This document shows positions 51,840-63,225 of a DNA stretch of 64,000 nt, one piece after another. A model generated the notes under the pieces. That model worked only from the letters and a program-made list of their open reading frames with translations, did not search any database and had not been told where the DNA came from. A program made the translations under genes and the position numbers. This DNA comes from Bradyrhizobium sp. LTSP849 (GTDB lineage Bacteria; Pseudomonadota; Alphaproteobacteria; Rhizobiales; Xanthobacteraceae): assembly GCF_000938255.1 (NCBI RefSeq), contig NZ_JYMR01000039.1, positions 78,189 to 142,188 on the forward strand, given 5' to 3'. The stretch's first letter is position 1, and the number at the start of each line of letters is the position of its first letter.

Positions 51840-51867
51840 AATATAGCACATTTCCCGCAAAAATCAA
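51840..51867 (-). promoter_or_regulatory. Sigma-70-like promoter of the carD-family gene
   Basis: On the minus strand TTGATT (-35) is followed by 16 bases and TATATT (-10), with transcription expected to begin near 51833. This is a close match to the consensus in an otherwise GC-rich genome. It would give a 5' leader of about 44 bases to the long start. Confidence 0.65.
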
Positions 51868-51935
51868 TGATTTAGGGGTCTTAAGGCCTCGTTTTCGGCG
51901 CTAACCAAGGTATTAGGGTTAAGTTTGAGGCCGAA

Positions 51936-52274
51936 TTAGTCTCCAGAACCGGGGTTCGGAGAAAAATATTTGTCAAACTTGCCCTCCACCCCCTCGAATT
52001 CCTTCGCGTCGTCGGGTGATTCTTTCTTCTGGGTGATGTTGGGCCAGCTCTTGGCGAAGTCGGCGTTGACCTGGAGCCACTTTTCGAGGCCCGGTTCCGT
52101 GTCCGGCTTGATGGCGTCGGCAGGACATTCCGGCTCGCACACGCCGCAGTCGATGCACTCGTCAGGATGGATGACGAGCATGTTGTCGCCCTCGTAGAAA
52201 CAGTCGACCGGGCAGACCTCGACGCAGTCGGTGTACTTGCACTTGATGCAGGCTTCAGTGACGACGTAAGTCAT
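51936..52274 (-). CDS. fdxA: Ferredoxin FdxA (7Fe-8S type)
   Basis: 112 residues. It carries two cluster motifs: CIKCKYTDCVEVCPVDCFYE near the N-terminus and CIDCGVCEPECPADAI. The pattern (one incomplete CxxxxxxC plus complete CxxCxxCxxxCP) fits a 3Fe-4S plus 4Fe-4S ferredoxin. The C-terminal tail (about 45 residues) is typical of the alphaproteobacterial FdxA. It acts as a cytosolic low-potential electron carrier. It lies between the S4 gene and carD, an order often conserved in this group. Confidence 0.95.
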   Translation of the reverse strand: MTYVVTEACIKCKYTDCVEVCPVDCFYEGDNMLVIHPDECIDCGVCEPECPADAIKPDTEPGLEKWLQVNADFAKSWPNITQKKESPDDAKEFEGVEGKFDKYFSPNPGSGD

Positions 52275-52410
52275 CCAACGCTCCGAAAAGCTCTTTTAAA
52301 AGTCGCGGCTTGCGTAGCGCGGATGGCCCGGCGCCGCAAGATCAGGAACGGCCGATCATGACGGCTTTGTGTGGTTGATCGACCAAGAAATGAACTCAAA
52401 GCGCAATTAA

Positions 52411-52683
52411 TTACTCTTTGCGCTCACTGACCTCTTCGTAAAGCACGCGTGCCGAAGCTGCATCGCCGCGGCGCTCGTTGAAGTCGATCACTTTCAACAC
52501 GCGCACGGTGCGATCGAGCGCGATGGTGAGCACGTCACCGATCTTGATCGCATGGCCCGGCGATTTCTCGCGCACACCGTTGACGCGAACGTGGCCGGAC
52601 TCGACGAGCTCAGCCGCGGAGGTGCGCGCCTTCACCACCCGCGCATGCCACAGCCATTTGTCGAGGCGCTGCCGCTCGGTCGT
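52411..52683 (-). CDS. RNA-binding S4-domain protein (HslR-like), start codon unclear
   Basis: About 90 residues. The S4 domain is RLDKWLWHARVVKARTSAAE, then GHVRVNGVREKSPGHAIKIG, as in heat-shock protein 15 (HslR), which binds stalled 50S-nascent chain complexes. The domain starts before the first usable start codon: upstream of GTG at 52638 the S4 frame holds only ACG ACC GAG CGG CAG, with no ATG, GTG or TTG. The GTG overlapping the helicase stop (52689-52691) is out of frame by one base. Either ACG at 52683 replaces an ATG, or one base is missing after that GTG. The coordinates use the ACG. Confidence 0.8.
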   Translation of the reverse strand, partial: TTERQRLDKWLWHARVVKARTSAAELVESGHVRVNGVREKSPGHAIKIGDVLTIALDRTVRVLKVIDFNERRGDAASARVLYEEVSERKE

Positions 52684-52687
52684 GGGA

Positions 52688-56104
<3,417 letters not shown>

Positions 56105-56188
56105 ATCTGAATGATTAGGTAGTGGCGATTGGGGCGAATGTCAGTGCTGTTTGGGGCGGCGGCGCGAAGCGCTCACGGCATGCACCAT

Positions 56189-56293
56189 TGTCATCGCCCG
56201 GCTTGACCGGGCGATCCAGTATTCCAGAGGCGGCGCAGATCAAACCGAGAGGGCGCGGCGTACTGGATGCCCCGGTCAAGCCGGGGCATGACA
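56189..56293. repeat. Palindromic intergenic repeat, family E (first copy)
   Basis: Hairpin TCATCGCCCGGCTTGACCGG at the left and CCGGTCAAGCCGGGGCATGA at the right flank an inner GATCCAGTATTCCAGAGGCG / GCGTACTGGATGC part. The same element lies in opposite orientation at 57873-57977, about 1.6 kb away, so the two copies flank the DUF3108 gene as an inverted pair. Confidence 0.88.
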
Positions 56294-56715
56294 GCGGTGA
56301 ATGCGGCAACGCTCCCCAAATCCCGCGCAACTGTCTCACTTTGCGACGCTTTTCCCGCATGCTCTTAAGCTTCGGAACGACTCTAGAACGAATCGCGGCC
56401 GAATCGCAGACTCCCCCGAGAGTCCCGTTCCGTTCACGCAACATGTCGCGGGACCCTCTCTTTCATCGCACTAGATGGAGTTTTGCCCTGTCGCACAAGC
56501 GACGTTTCGAGGGCGAGTTCCTTAATGTTGGGGACGGCGCGGAGTCGAATCAGAATCGGGGAGGAGTCAAATGGATTCACGGCCCATAGCCCCGAAACGC
56601 ATTTCCGCGAAAACAACCCCATGCACAGTAGAAACGGCCTGCGGCGGCATGGCGGGGTGACGGCGCGTAAGGTGTTGGGGCGATGTAGCAAAACTCTCTC
56701 GAAATGGCGGGAGAT

Positions 56716-56796
56716 CGTAGCCCGCATGGAGCACTGCGGAATGCGGGGAGTTCCGGGCGAGAGTCCCGGATTGCGCTGCGCTCCATCCGGGCTACG
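56716..56796. repeat. Palindromic intergenic repeat, family F
   Basis: CGTAGCCCGCATGGAGC on the left pairs with GCTCCATCCGGGCTACG on the right (one mismatch). An inner arm GGGCGAGAGTCCCGGATTGC is also present. It lies directly upstream of the end of the DUF3108 gene. No other copy is seen in the window. Confidence 0.8.
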
Positions 56797-56808
56797 GCAG
56801 CGGCGCGC

Positions 56809-57684
56809 CTACTGCGTCTTCGCAACCCGCGGCGGCTGTGGTGCCGTGATGAAGCTCGTCGCTTCCAGCATCGCGGGCCCGAGCGGCGTCGGTACCTTCA
56901 GCCAGAACGGCACCAGTATCCGCGTTCCTGCCACCGGCGCGAACGCGATCTCGATGTTGCGCTGGGCGGCGAGGTATTTGATCACGGGGCGGTCGGGGAT
57001 GTAGCCGGCAACGGGGACGAAGAACAACGAACACACCACGACCGGGCCGTGATAGCCCTTCTCGGCCTTCACCGTTTCCATGCGCTTGAAATCGAGCTTG
57101 AGCTCGTAGCGCATGCGGCCGTCGAACACCGGCGCGGAATTGTGGCAGGCCTCCGGCGACACGGGATCACCGGTGCCCGGCGCGCGCAGCAGCGAGGCCG
57201 TCATCGGATCCCAGACGCCGCGGCGATGCGCCTCGGTGACGACGATGCGGTCGGCATCGACCGGCGGCTCCGGCACGATGCCGAACTCCTTCACATTGCC
57301 CTTGTCGAGCGTGATGTGGATCTCTTCGGTCTTCTTCGAGGTGGTGGTGGTGGCTTGATAGGCGGACGCGACCAGCGCGCCGTTGACCACCCGGCCCTGC
57401 GAGGCGCCGGTGCCGGACCCGCCCGCGAAGGATTTCAGCAGCCCGGCCGTGCCGCCCGAAGCGGCAGCGGAAAACACGTCCTCCTGGATATCGATGGTCC
57501 AGGCGCCGCGGCCGACCGGAATGCCGGACAGCGTCGCCTCATATTGCGCCTCGAGCTTGCCCTGGGCCGCCGCAGGCTTCGCCCCCCACGCCAAGGTCAG
57601 CCCGCAAAGGGCCGCCAAGGCCAGCCGGCCAGCGGAGTGCAGCCGGGGCAGATGAGGGATCAGGGTGTGCACGAAGCCATCCAA
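56809..57684 (-). CDS. DUF3108-domain exported protein
   Basis: 291 residues. A Sec leader (LALAALCGLTLAWGAKPAAA, cleavage near 41) precedes the DUF3108 beta-rich domain: LEAQYEATLSGIPVGRGAW, then RMRYELKLDFKRMETVKAEK and PVVVCSLFFVPVAGYIPDRP. The function is unknown, but this family sits near rpmB in many alphaproteobacteria. It is divergent from rpmB. The copies of repeat family E on either side are inverted relative to each other. Confidence 0.85.
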   Translation of the reverse strand: MDGFVHTLIPHLPRLHSAGRLALAALCGLTLAWGAKPAAAQGKLEAQYEATLSGIPVGRGAWTIDIQEDVFSAAASGGTAGLLKSFAGGSGTGASQGRVVNGALVASAYQATTTTSKKTEEIHITLDKGNVKEFGIVPEPPVDADRIVVTEAHRRGVWDPMTASLLRAPGTGDPVSPEACHNSAPVFDGRMRYELKLDFKRMETVKAEKGYHGPVVVCSLFFVPVAGYIPDRPVIKYLAAQRNIEIAFAPVAGTRILVPFWLKVPTPLGPAMLEATSFITAPQPPRVAKTQ

Positions 57685-58128
57685 TGGGGACGTCAGGCCT
57701 TGTTAGTTAAGCCAAATCTCGCAGCAAACAATGCGCGAGGTGCCGAAAGCTGCGGGAACTCACTGGACTCTTCGGGTGCGAATACGCCCTTTATGTGATG
57801 GTAAGGCATTTTAAACATTGCCGTTTTGGTGATTGGCGGGTGATGGGGACGGCGACCTCTCCTCCCCTCCGCCGTCATGCCCCGGCTTGACCGGGGCATC
57901 CAGTACGCCGCGGCCCCTCTGTTCCAGCCGCGCCGCCTCTGGAATACTGGATCGCCCGGTCGAACCGGGCGATGACACCTGGGACTGGGCTAAATCCCGC
58001 CCAAAAACTTGACGTCCCGCCGCTTCCCCCCTATACGTCCGCCGCTCCCTGCAAGGACAGAGAATTTGCCCCCGTGGCGCCCCGAATGGCGGCCGCAAAT
58101 CGTTGGGGATCAGGATAAGGATTGTGAC
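57685..58128. other. Intergenic region between DUF3108 and rpmB
   Basis: About 440 bases separate the divergent DUF3108 and rpmB genes. It holds the second family E repeat (57873-57977) and the rpmB ribosome site (AGGATAAGG, 58111-58119). The AT-rich stretch near 57790-57830 could hold a promoter. No gene is seen. Confidence 0.55.
57873..57977. repeat. Palindromic intergenic repeat, family E (second copy, inverted)
   Basis: CGTCATGCCCCGGCTTGACC at the left and GGTCGAACCGGGCGATGACA-type bases at the right. Its reverse complement matches the copy at 56189-56293 nearly throughout, with a diverged middle. Confidence 0.88.
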
Positions 58129-58440
58129 ATGTCTCGCCGCTGCGAACTGACGGCCAAGGGCCCCCTCGTCGGCCACAAGGTCAGCCACTCCAACATCAAG
58201 ACCAAGCGCCGCTTCCTGCCGAACCTGGTCAACGTGACCTTCATCAGCGAAGCCCTCGAGCGCAACGTGCGCCTGCGCGTCTCGACCAACGCGGTCAAGA
58301 GCGTCGACCACAATGGCGGCCTCGATGCCTTCCTGCTCAAGGCCAAGGCCGACGTCCTGTCGCCGCGCGCCCTCGAGCTGAAGCGCGCCATCCAGAAAAA
58401 GGTCGGCCCGACGGCCGCGCCGGTCAAGAAGGCCAGCTAA
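58129..58440 (+). CDS. rpmB: 50S ribosomal protein L28
   Basis: 103 residues: SRRCELTAKGPLVGHKVSHS at the start, then TKRRFLPNLVNVTFISEALE and LRVSTNAVKSVDHNGGLDAF, ending in a short basic tail. These are all canonical L28 blocks, and the length fits the longer alphaproteobacterial form. The ATG at 58129 has AGGATAAGG upstream. A strong terminator follows at 58512. It is the last housekeeping gene before the accessory island. Confidence 0.97.
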   Translation: MSRRCELTAKGPLVGHKVSHSNIKTKRRFLPNLVNVTFISEALERNVRLRVSTNAVKSVDHNGGLDAFLLKAKADVLSPRALELKRAIQKKVGPTAAPVKKAS

Positions 58441-58511
58441 GAATTTCCGAATTGGGCGGGGGCTAAGTTGCGTCGCGTGGCGTAGGCTTAGCCAAGTAGA
58501 GTTTTGCGTTG

Positions 58512-58540
58512 CGGCCGGATCGAAAGATCCGGCCGTTTTT
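58512..58540 (+). terminator. Intrinsic terminator of rpmB
   Basis: CGGCCGGATC and GATCCGGCCG form a ten-bp perfect stem around a GAAA tetraloop, followed by TTTTT. It ends the rpmB transcript about 70 bases after the stop and marks the left edge of the accessory island. Confidence 0.93.
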
Positions 58541-58652
58541 GTTATGGCGCTTATGTTGGACCGAGCCATTCGACTACATGATAAGCCGCATAGGCGCGCA
58601 TTGCATTTGCCGCGCATCCCCAGATTGCAGTAGTGTTCCGTTCGGGGGAGAC

Positions 58653-59774
58653 GTGACTAAGACAACCGTCAAGCAGAAAACCATCGAGAAATTGTCTGCG
58701 CCGACGCCTTGGTCGAACGCGAACGCGCGGCTCTTGGGATTGGGTGTTGGACTTCCCGTGCAGCCTCTAGATCGACTCGCGCAGTTTAGCCCAAAAGAAT
58801 TTGAACGGTTCACCTTGGAGTGGGCTTCGGACTACCTTCCAAAAATACAGGAAGTCTACGAGGCCCAGCAGCGCGGCGGAGCAGGCGACAAGGGACGCGA
58901 TGTCATCGTGTGGTTTGATCCCCCATCGGCGAAACCTAGAAGATGGTCGCTCTACCAATGTAAGCACTATGAGACCCGCCTTGGCGTCGCCACGGCGGCA
59001 GCCGAGATTGGCAAAGTCCTCTATTACACTCACATTGGAGATTACACCCCGCCGAAGGAATACTGGTTTGTGACGCATCTTGGGATGACCTCTGATTTCC
59101 AAGACTTGCTCGACGATCCCTCTCGGCTACGCGAGTACATCCTTGCGAATTGGAACGAGCGGTGCGCCAACAAGATCGGGAAGCAAAAAGTGCCTCTCGA
59201 TGAGGCCCTCAAGCAGCACGTTGGCACGTTCAATTTTTCAATCTTTCGCGCAAAGCAGCCCCTGGATCTGATCAAAGAGCATTCGAAGACACGATATCAC
59301 CTAACTGTCTTCGGGGCCCCGCTGATCGAACGCCCCCCTCCGCCAACACCACCATCCGCAGTTGCCGCCGGTGAGACAGAGTACGTCACCCAACTTTACG
59401 AAGTCATCGGGGAGGCGCTCAGCGCAAGGATCGCCAGTACCGCGGATTTTGCAAATCATCCGAACTACGCACGACTGTTTGATCGTTCGCGTATAACGTT
59501 CTATTGCGCGGAAGGCTTAAAAGAACTGGCTCGCGATCAAATGGCCGATTCCGCCTACTTCAACACACTCCTAGATGAATTCACGAATGGGCTCTTCTAC
59601 AACTATACTGTTGCTGGCATCACGGGCCTACAGCGGCTCTCTGCGACTGTCCAAGCGGCTCAAGCCCTGCAACTAGGCAATCATCTCCTCGTTCCTCACG
59701 TCTTGGCAAATGACCGAGAAGGTATGTGCCATCAGATGGCCAATGAGAGGCGCCTAAATTGGTGCAAACCATGA
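58653..59774 (+). CDS. ABC-3C system nuclease-domain (effector) protein, Mrr-like
   Basis: 373 residues from a GTG at 58653 with GGGGGAG upstream. The N-terminal ~130 residues look like an Mrr-type PD-(D/E)xK nuclease: FERFTLEWASDYL (Glu51/56), GAGDKGRDVIVWF (Asp83) and a downstream YQCKHYETRL (Gln102, Lys104). The middle and C-terminal ~230 residues are helical with no recognised domain and probably form the C-terminal domain that contacts the partners. Its stop overlaps the next gene (ATGA). By architecture it is the effector of an ABC-three-component system, in which an SMC-like ATPase licenses a nuclease or other toxin. GC is clearly lower than in neighbours. Confidence 0.75.
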   Translation: MTKTTVKQKTIEKLSAPTPWSNANARLLGLGVGLPVQPLDRLAQFSPKEFERFTLEWASDYLPKIQEVYEAQQRGGAGDKGRDVIVWFDPPSAKPRRWSLYQCKHYETRLGVATAAAEIGKVLYYTHIGDYTPPKEYWFVTHLGMTSDFQDLLDDPSRLREYILANWNERCANKIGKQKVPLDEALKQHVGTFNFSIFRAKQPLDLIKEHSKTRYHLTVFGAPLIERPPPPTPPSAVAAGETEYVTQLYEVIGEALSARIASTADFANHPNYARLFDRSRITFYCAEGLKELARDQMADSAYFNTLLDEFTNGLFYNYTVAGITGLQRLSATVQAAQALQLGNHLLVPHVLANDREGMCHQMANERRLNWCKP

Positions 59775-60274
59775 TAGATGCAGCTCCAATTGTGCCCCGG
59801 CCGTTCAACTCGCCACTTGAGTGTGGACTACGAGCTCTGTTTGCCCTCGATGCTGCAGCCGGACGCCCGTCTGACCTTCAACGACTGATCTCGTATGATT
59901 ATCTCTTAGTCCACTCAGGCGACGTCTCCGATGGACCCGAAAGCCTTCATCCGTCCGTTCCGTTTCGTGGCAACGAGATCCTGGTGAAACGCGAGCTTTT
60001 GAGCATCGGCTTGAACCAAATGTTTTCACGCGAACTCATTAACAAGACATTCGACACATCGGGCATCCTTTATCACGCGACCGAACTTACAACGGCTTTT
60101 ATCGCTCTTCTGAAGTCAGACTACTCCAGTGCCCTGCGCGTCCGCGCGAGCTGGGTCATCAATCGATTCGGCCCAATGACTGACGGGGAGTTATCCAGCT
60201 TTATTAGCGCGAACGTGGGGCGCTGGGGCGCCGAATTTGAACGACTGGCCGCCATCAAAGATCTGGAGCTTTGA
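59771..60274 (+). CDS. ABC-3C system middle component (MC)
   Basis: 167 residues from the ATG at 59771, which overlaps the upstream stop by four bases. The sequence is mostly helical: PRPFNSPLECGLRALFALDA near the start, then a hydrophobic helix (TTAFIALLKSDYSSALRVRA) and VINRFGPMTDGELSSFISAN at the end. It has no catalytic motif and no signal or membrane segment. A small helical protein between an effector and a DUF3732-type ATPase matches the 'middle component' of ABC-3C systems (perhaps the MC2 type), which bridges the other two. This role rests on gene order and size more than on the sequence. Confidence 0.62.
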   Translation: MIDAAPIVPRPFNSPLECGLRALFALDAAAGRPSDLQRLISYDYLLVHSGDVSDGPESLHPSVPFRGNEILVKRELLSIGLNQMFSRELINKTFDTSGILYHATELTTAFIALLKSDYSSALRVRASWVINRFGPMTDGELSSFISANVGRWGAEFERLAAIKDLEL

Positions 60275-60275
60275 T

Positions 60276-61490
60276 ATGCTGCAGATCAGGACAATCGCGC
60301 TGCGAGGAAAAGAAGTTGAGGACGCGGTCATTACATTCAATGATCGCTCAAACATAGTTGCTGGGGCGTCAGACACAGGCAAGAGCTACCTTGTACGCTG
60401 CATCGACTACATCTTGGGCGCAGACAAGATGAAGAAGCGAATAGACGAAGCCGCCCCGTATTCAAGACTCTTTGTAGAATTTGAGAACTCTAAGGCTGAG
60501 TTTCTTACCCTAGAGCGCGGGCTGAATGGCGGAAATCTCACCGCATACCCCGGCAAATTCAAGGATGCTGAGAATGGAAAGGGAGAAACGATCGTTCCCA
60601 AACGCAAAGGAAAGAGCCGCGCGAAGGATGTTACCGCAGCACTCTTTGCATTTGCTGGGCTACAAGAAGCACTCCTGAGAAAGAACGATCGAGGCAACAC
60701 TAATCGCTTAACGATTCGCACCATATTGCCCCTATTTCTGGTGGACGAGGTCTCAATTATCGACGAACGCTCTCCTATTCTTGGTAGAGCCGGCTTTGAC
60801 GAGACGGCCCGAAAGCGCGCATTTGCTTATATGCTCTCGGGAAAAGGCGACGAAGGCATTGTAGCCGCCGAGAGAAAAGACATAGCAAAGGCTCGCATAG
60901 GTGCGCGGTTAGATCTCATCTCCGATCTACTGGCTCCGATTGAGAATCGCCTTCAAGAGCGGAATTCAGACCACGAAGATGAGACGATCGACAAGCTCGA
61001 TGAATCGATCTCTAAGTTGTCGCAAGTCTTGTCCGATCATTCAGCCGAGAGAAACTCTCTCCAAGCGGAACGGCGCGAAGCCATAACGACCATTCAACAT
61101 GCAGAATCGCAAATTATCGCCATCGATGAACTTGCTAGGCAGTATGCGCTACTTAATGAGCGCTATCGGACTGACTTAGAGCGATTGGACTTCATATCGG
61201 AAGGCGCTCACTTTTTCGAAGGCCTTCAAGAAGTCAGGTGCCCCTTGTGCGACCAGCTAATGTCGCCAGACCACGCGCACAAAGCCTCAGAGGGGAGCGC
61301 CACGGTTTACCAAGCCGCACGCGCAGAGGCTTCGAAGATTCTAGCTCACAAGAAAGACTTACAAGAGGCAAATGAGACTCTCCAAAAGCTGCGATTGATG
61401 CGATGGAATGAGCAGGAGAGCGCCCAACAAACCGTCAAACGCGCCGACGATCGAACTGAGAGCATTCTCGCTCCGGCTGTTCATGAGTAA
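60276..61490 (+). pseudogene. ABC-3C SMC/RecN-like ATPase (DUF3732-like), truncated by IS66
   Basis: 404 residues remain. The N-terminus is an ABC ATPase: NIVAGASDTGKSYLVRCIDY holds Walker A (GASDTGKS, 30-37). A coiled-coil stretch (about 200-300) follows, then CPLC at 322-325 (VRCPLCDQLM), a zinc-hook-like CxxC at the coil tip, and the start of the returning coil. The C-terminal half with the signature, Walker B and D loop is missing. The frame ends in VHE then TAA at 61488-61490, and the G of GAG plus TAA are the IS66 end GTAAGC. Full-length relatives are about 600-700 residues. The system should be inactive as it stands. The ATG follows the MC stop by one base. Confidence 0.78.
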
Positions 61491-61526
61491 GCATCCGGCG
61501 AAGACCGCGCGCGGGTCATTTTCGGC

Positions 61527-63155
61527 TCAGGCGGCTTGATCAACGTTCCGGATGGCAGAGCGCCAATTCCATGGCAGCAGTTCGTCGAGCCTTTGGACGG
61601 GATGCTCGGCGATGCGCGCCAGAACGTCGGCGAGCCAGGCTTGCGGATCGACGTCGTTCATCTTGGCGGTGACGATCAGGCTGTACATCACCGCCGCCCG
61701 CTCGCCGCCGCGATCCGAGCCGCAGAACAACCACGACTTCCGACCTAAAGCGATGCCGCGCACGCCACGCTCCGCCGCATTGTTGGACAGGCAGATGCGG
61801 CCGTCATCGAGGAAGCGGGTAAATGCGCTCCAGCGCTTGAGCATGTAGTCCATGGCCTTGGCGACATCGTTGCTGCGCGAGAGCTTGGCGCGTTGTGTGC
61901 GCATCCAGGCTTCCAGATCGGCCACGAGCGGCGCGCTGAGTTCCCGGCGAACTGCCTGGCGCCTTTCGGCGCTCTGACCGTTGATGGTCCGCTCGATCTC
62001 GAACAGGGCGTCGATCCGGCGGACTGTTTCCAGCGCCAGCGGCGAGATCACTGCCGGCCTCTTGCCCTGAGCCTTGCGACGCGCATTCTCGGCCAGATCA
62101 GCCATCACGAAGAACGGCCGCCGGGCATGGACCCAGCACGCGGCTTCCAGGATCGGACCTGCGTTGCGGCCCGGTTCGTAAAGCCTGCCATAGCCGCCAT
62201 AGGCATCGGCCTGGAAGATTCCGCTGTAGTTGGCCAAGTGAGCCTGGGGATGCTCGCCGGCCCGATCGCGCGAGTAATAGAACACCGCGCCCGGCGGGGC
62301 CTGCCCTCCAAAAGGCTTGTCGTCGCGCACATAGACCCAGATCCGGCCGGTGTCGGTCTTGCCTTTGGCCAGGACCGGAACCGTGGTGTCGTCCCCGTGC
62401 AATCGCTCGGCGCTCAGTACGTAGGCCTCGAGGCGCTTGAACAAAGGTGCCAGCGCCGCGGTGCAGCCGCCGACCTGGTCGGCCAGGGTCGACAGACTGA
62501 TCGGCACGCCCTCCTTGGCATAGCGCTCCGCTTGCCGGTTCAGCGGCTGATGTTGACCAAACTTCTCGAACAGCACCATCGCCAGCAGGCTTGGCCCCGC
62601 CCAGCCGCGGGCAAGCACATGGAACGGCGCCGGAGCCTGGCTGATCTTCTCGCAATCACGGCAAGTAAACTTCTCGCGGACGTGCTGGATCACTTTCCAG
62701 GATTTCGGGATCACCTCCAGCGTCTCGGTGATGTCCTCGCCGAGCTTGGACAGCCGCGCGCCGCCACAGCAGGCGCACGCCACAGGTCCCGGCACGATCA
62801 CCCGCTCGCGAGGTAGATGCTCCGGGAACGGCTGGCGTGACGGCCGCTTGCGCGTGAACGACGCCACCTTCGTGGTTTTGGCCGCGGCCATTTCGGCGGC
62901 GAGTTCGTCCTCCGTCGCCGAACTCTCCAGCTCCTCCAGCGTCAGTTCAAGCTGATCCAATAGCCGCGCGGTACGCTCCGAGCGCGGACCATGGCGGTCG
63001 CGGTTGAGTTTCTCGATCTGCAGCTTCAGATGGGCGATCAACGCCTGGTCGTCGGACTGCCGGGCACGGGCGGCCGCAGCCTCCGCCCGAGCAACGATCA
63101 ATGCCGCTTGCAGCGTTTCGATGTCGTCTGGCAGCGATTCAAGGCCGTCACCCAT
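61527..63155 (-). CDS. tnpC: IS66 transposase TnpC (DDE)
   Basis: 542 residues. A coiled N-terminus (HLKLQIEKLNRDRHGPRSER) is followed by a zinc-binding region (ACACCGG and CRDCEK) and the DDE core: Asp in ERLHGDDTTVPV, Asp in IFQADAYGGYG and Glu in SNNAAERGVRGIAL. The C-terminal DUF-like tail (VQRLDELLPWNW) is intact. All motifs and length match an active IS66 transposase. The stop lies 40 bases inside the IS end. Confidence 0.95.
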   Translation of the reverse strand: MGDGLESLPDDIETLQAALIVARAEAAAARARQSDDQALIAHLKLQIEKLNRDRHGPRSERTARLLDQLELTLEELESSATEDELAAEMAAAKTTKVASFTRKRPSRQPFPEHLPRERVIVPGPVACACCGGARLSKLGEDITETLEVIPKSWKVIQHVREKFTCRDCEKISQAPAPFHVLARGWAGPSLLAMVLFEKFGQHQPLNRQAERYAKEGVPISLSTLADQVGGCTAALAPLFKRLEAYVLSAERLHGDDTTVPVLAKGKTDTGRIWVYVRDDKPFGGQAPPGAVFYYSRDRAGEHPQAHLANYSGIFQADAYGGYGRLYEPGRNAGPILEAACWVHARRPFFVMADLAENARRKAQGKRPAVISPLALETVRRIDALFEIERTINGQSAERRQAVRRELSAPLVADLEAWMRTQRAKLSRSNDVAKAMDYMLKRWSAFTRFLDDGRICLSNNAAERGVRGIALGRKSWLFCGSDRGGERAAVMYSLIVTAKMNDVDPQAWLADVLARIAEHPVQRLDELLPWNWRSAIRNVDQAA

Positions 63156-63225
63156 GGCCCCGATGGAATCACAAAAGAGGCGATTTGAGGCGTCTTTTCT
63201 TCCGCACCTCAGAACTTTTTTGAGC

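Larger units (their letters stand above)
56105..56808. other. Intergenic region of about 700 bases with two repeats
   Basis: The region separates the helicase from the DUF3108 gene. It carries the repeats at 56189-56293 and 56716-56796. Between them (56300-56700) I see no gene: the short frames lack ribosome sites, and base composition is lower in GC than in genes. It should include the helicase promoter near 56110-56180. Confidence 0.55.

Noticed and set aside
56122..57004. Open frames across the repeats between the helicase and DUF3108 genes
   Set aside because: They run through palindromic repeats, lack ribosome sites and show no family similarity.
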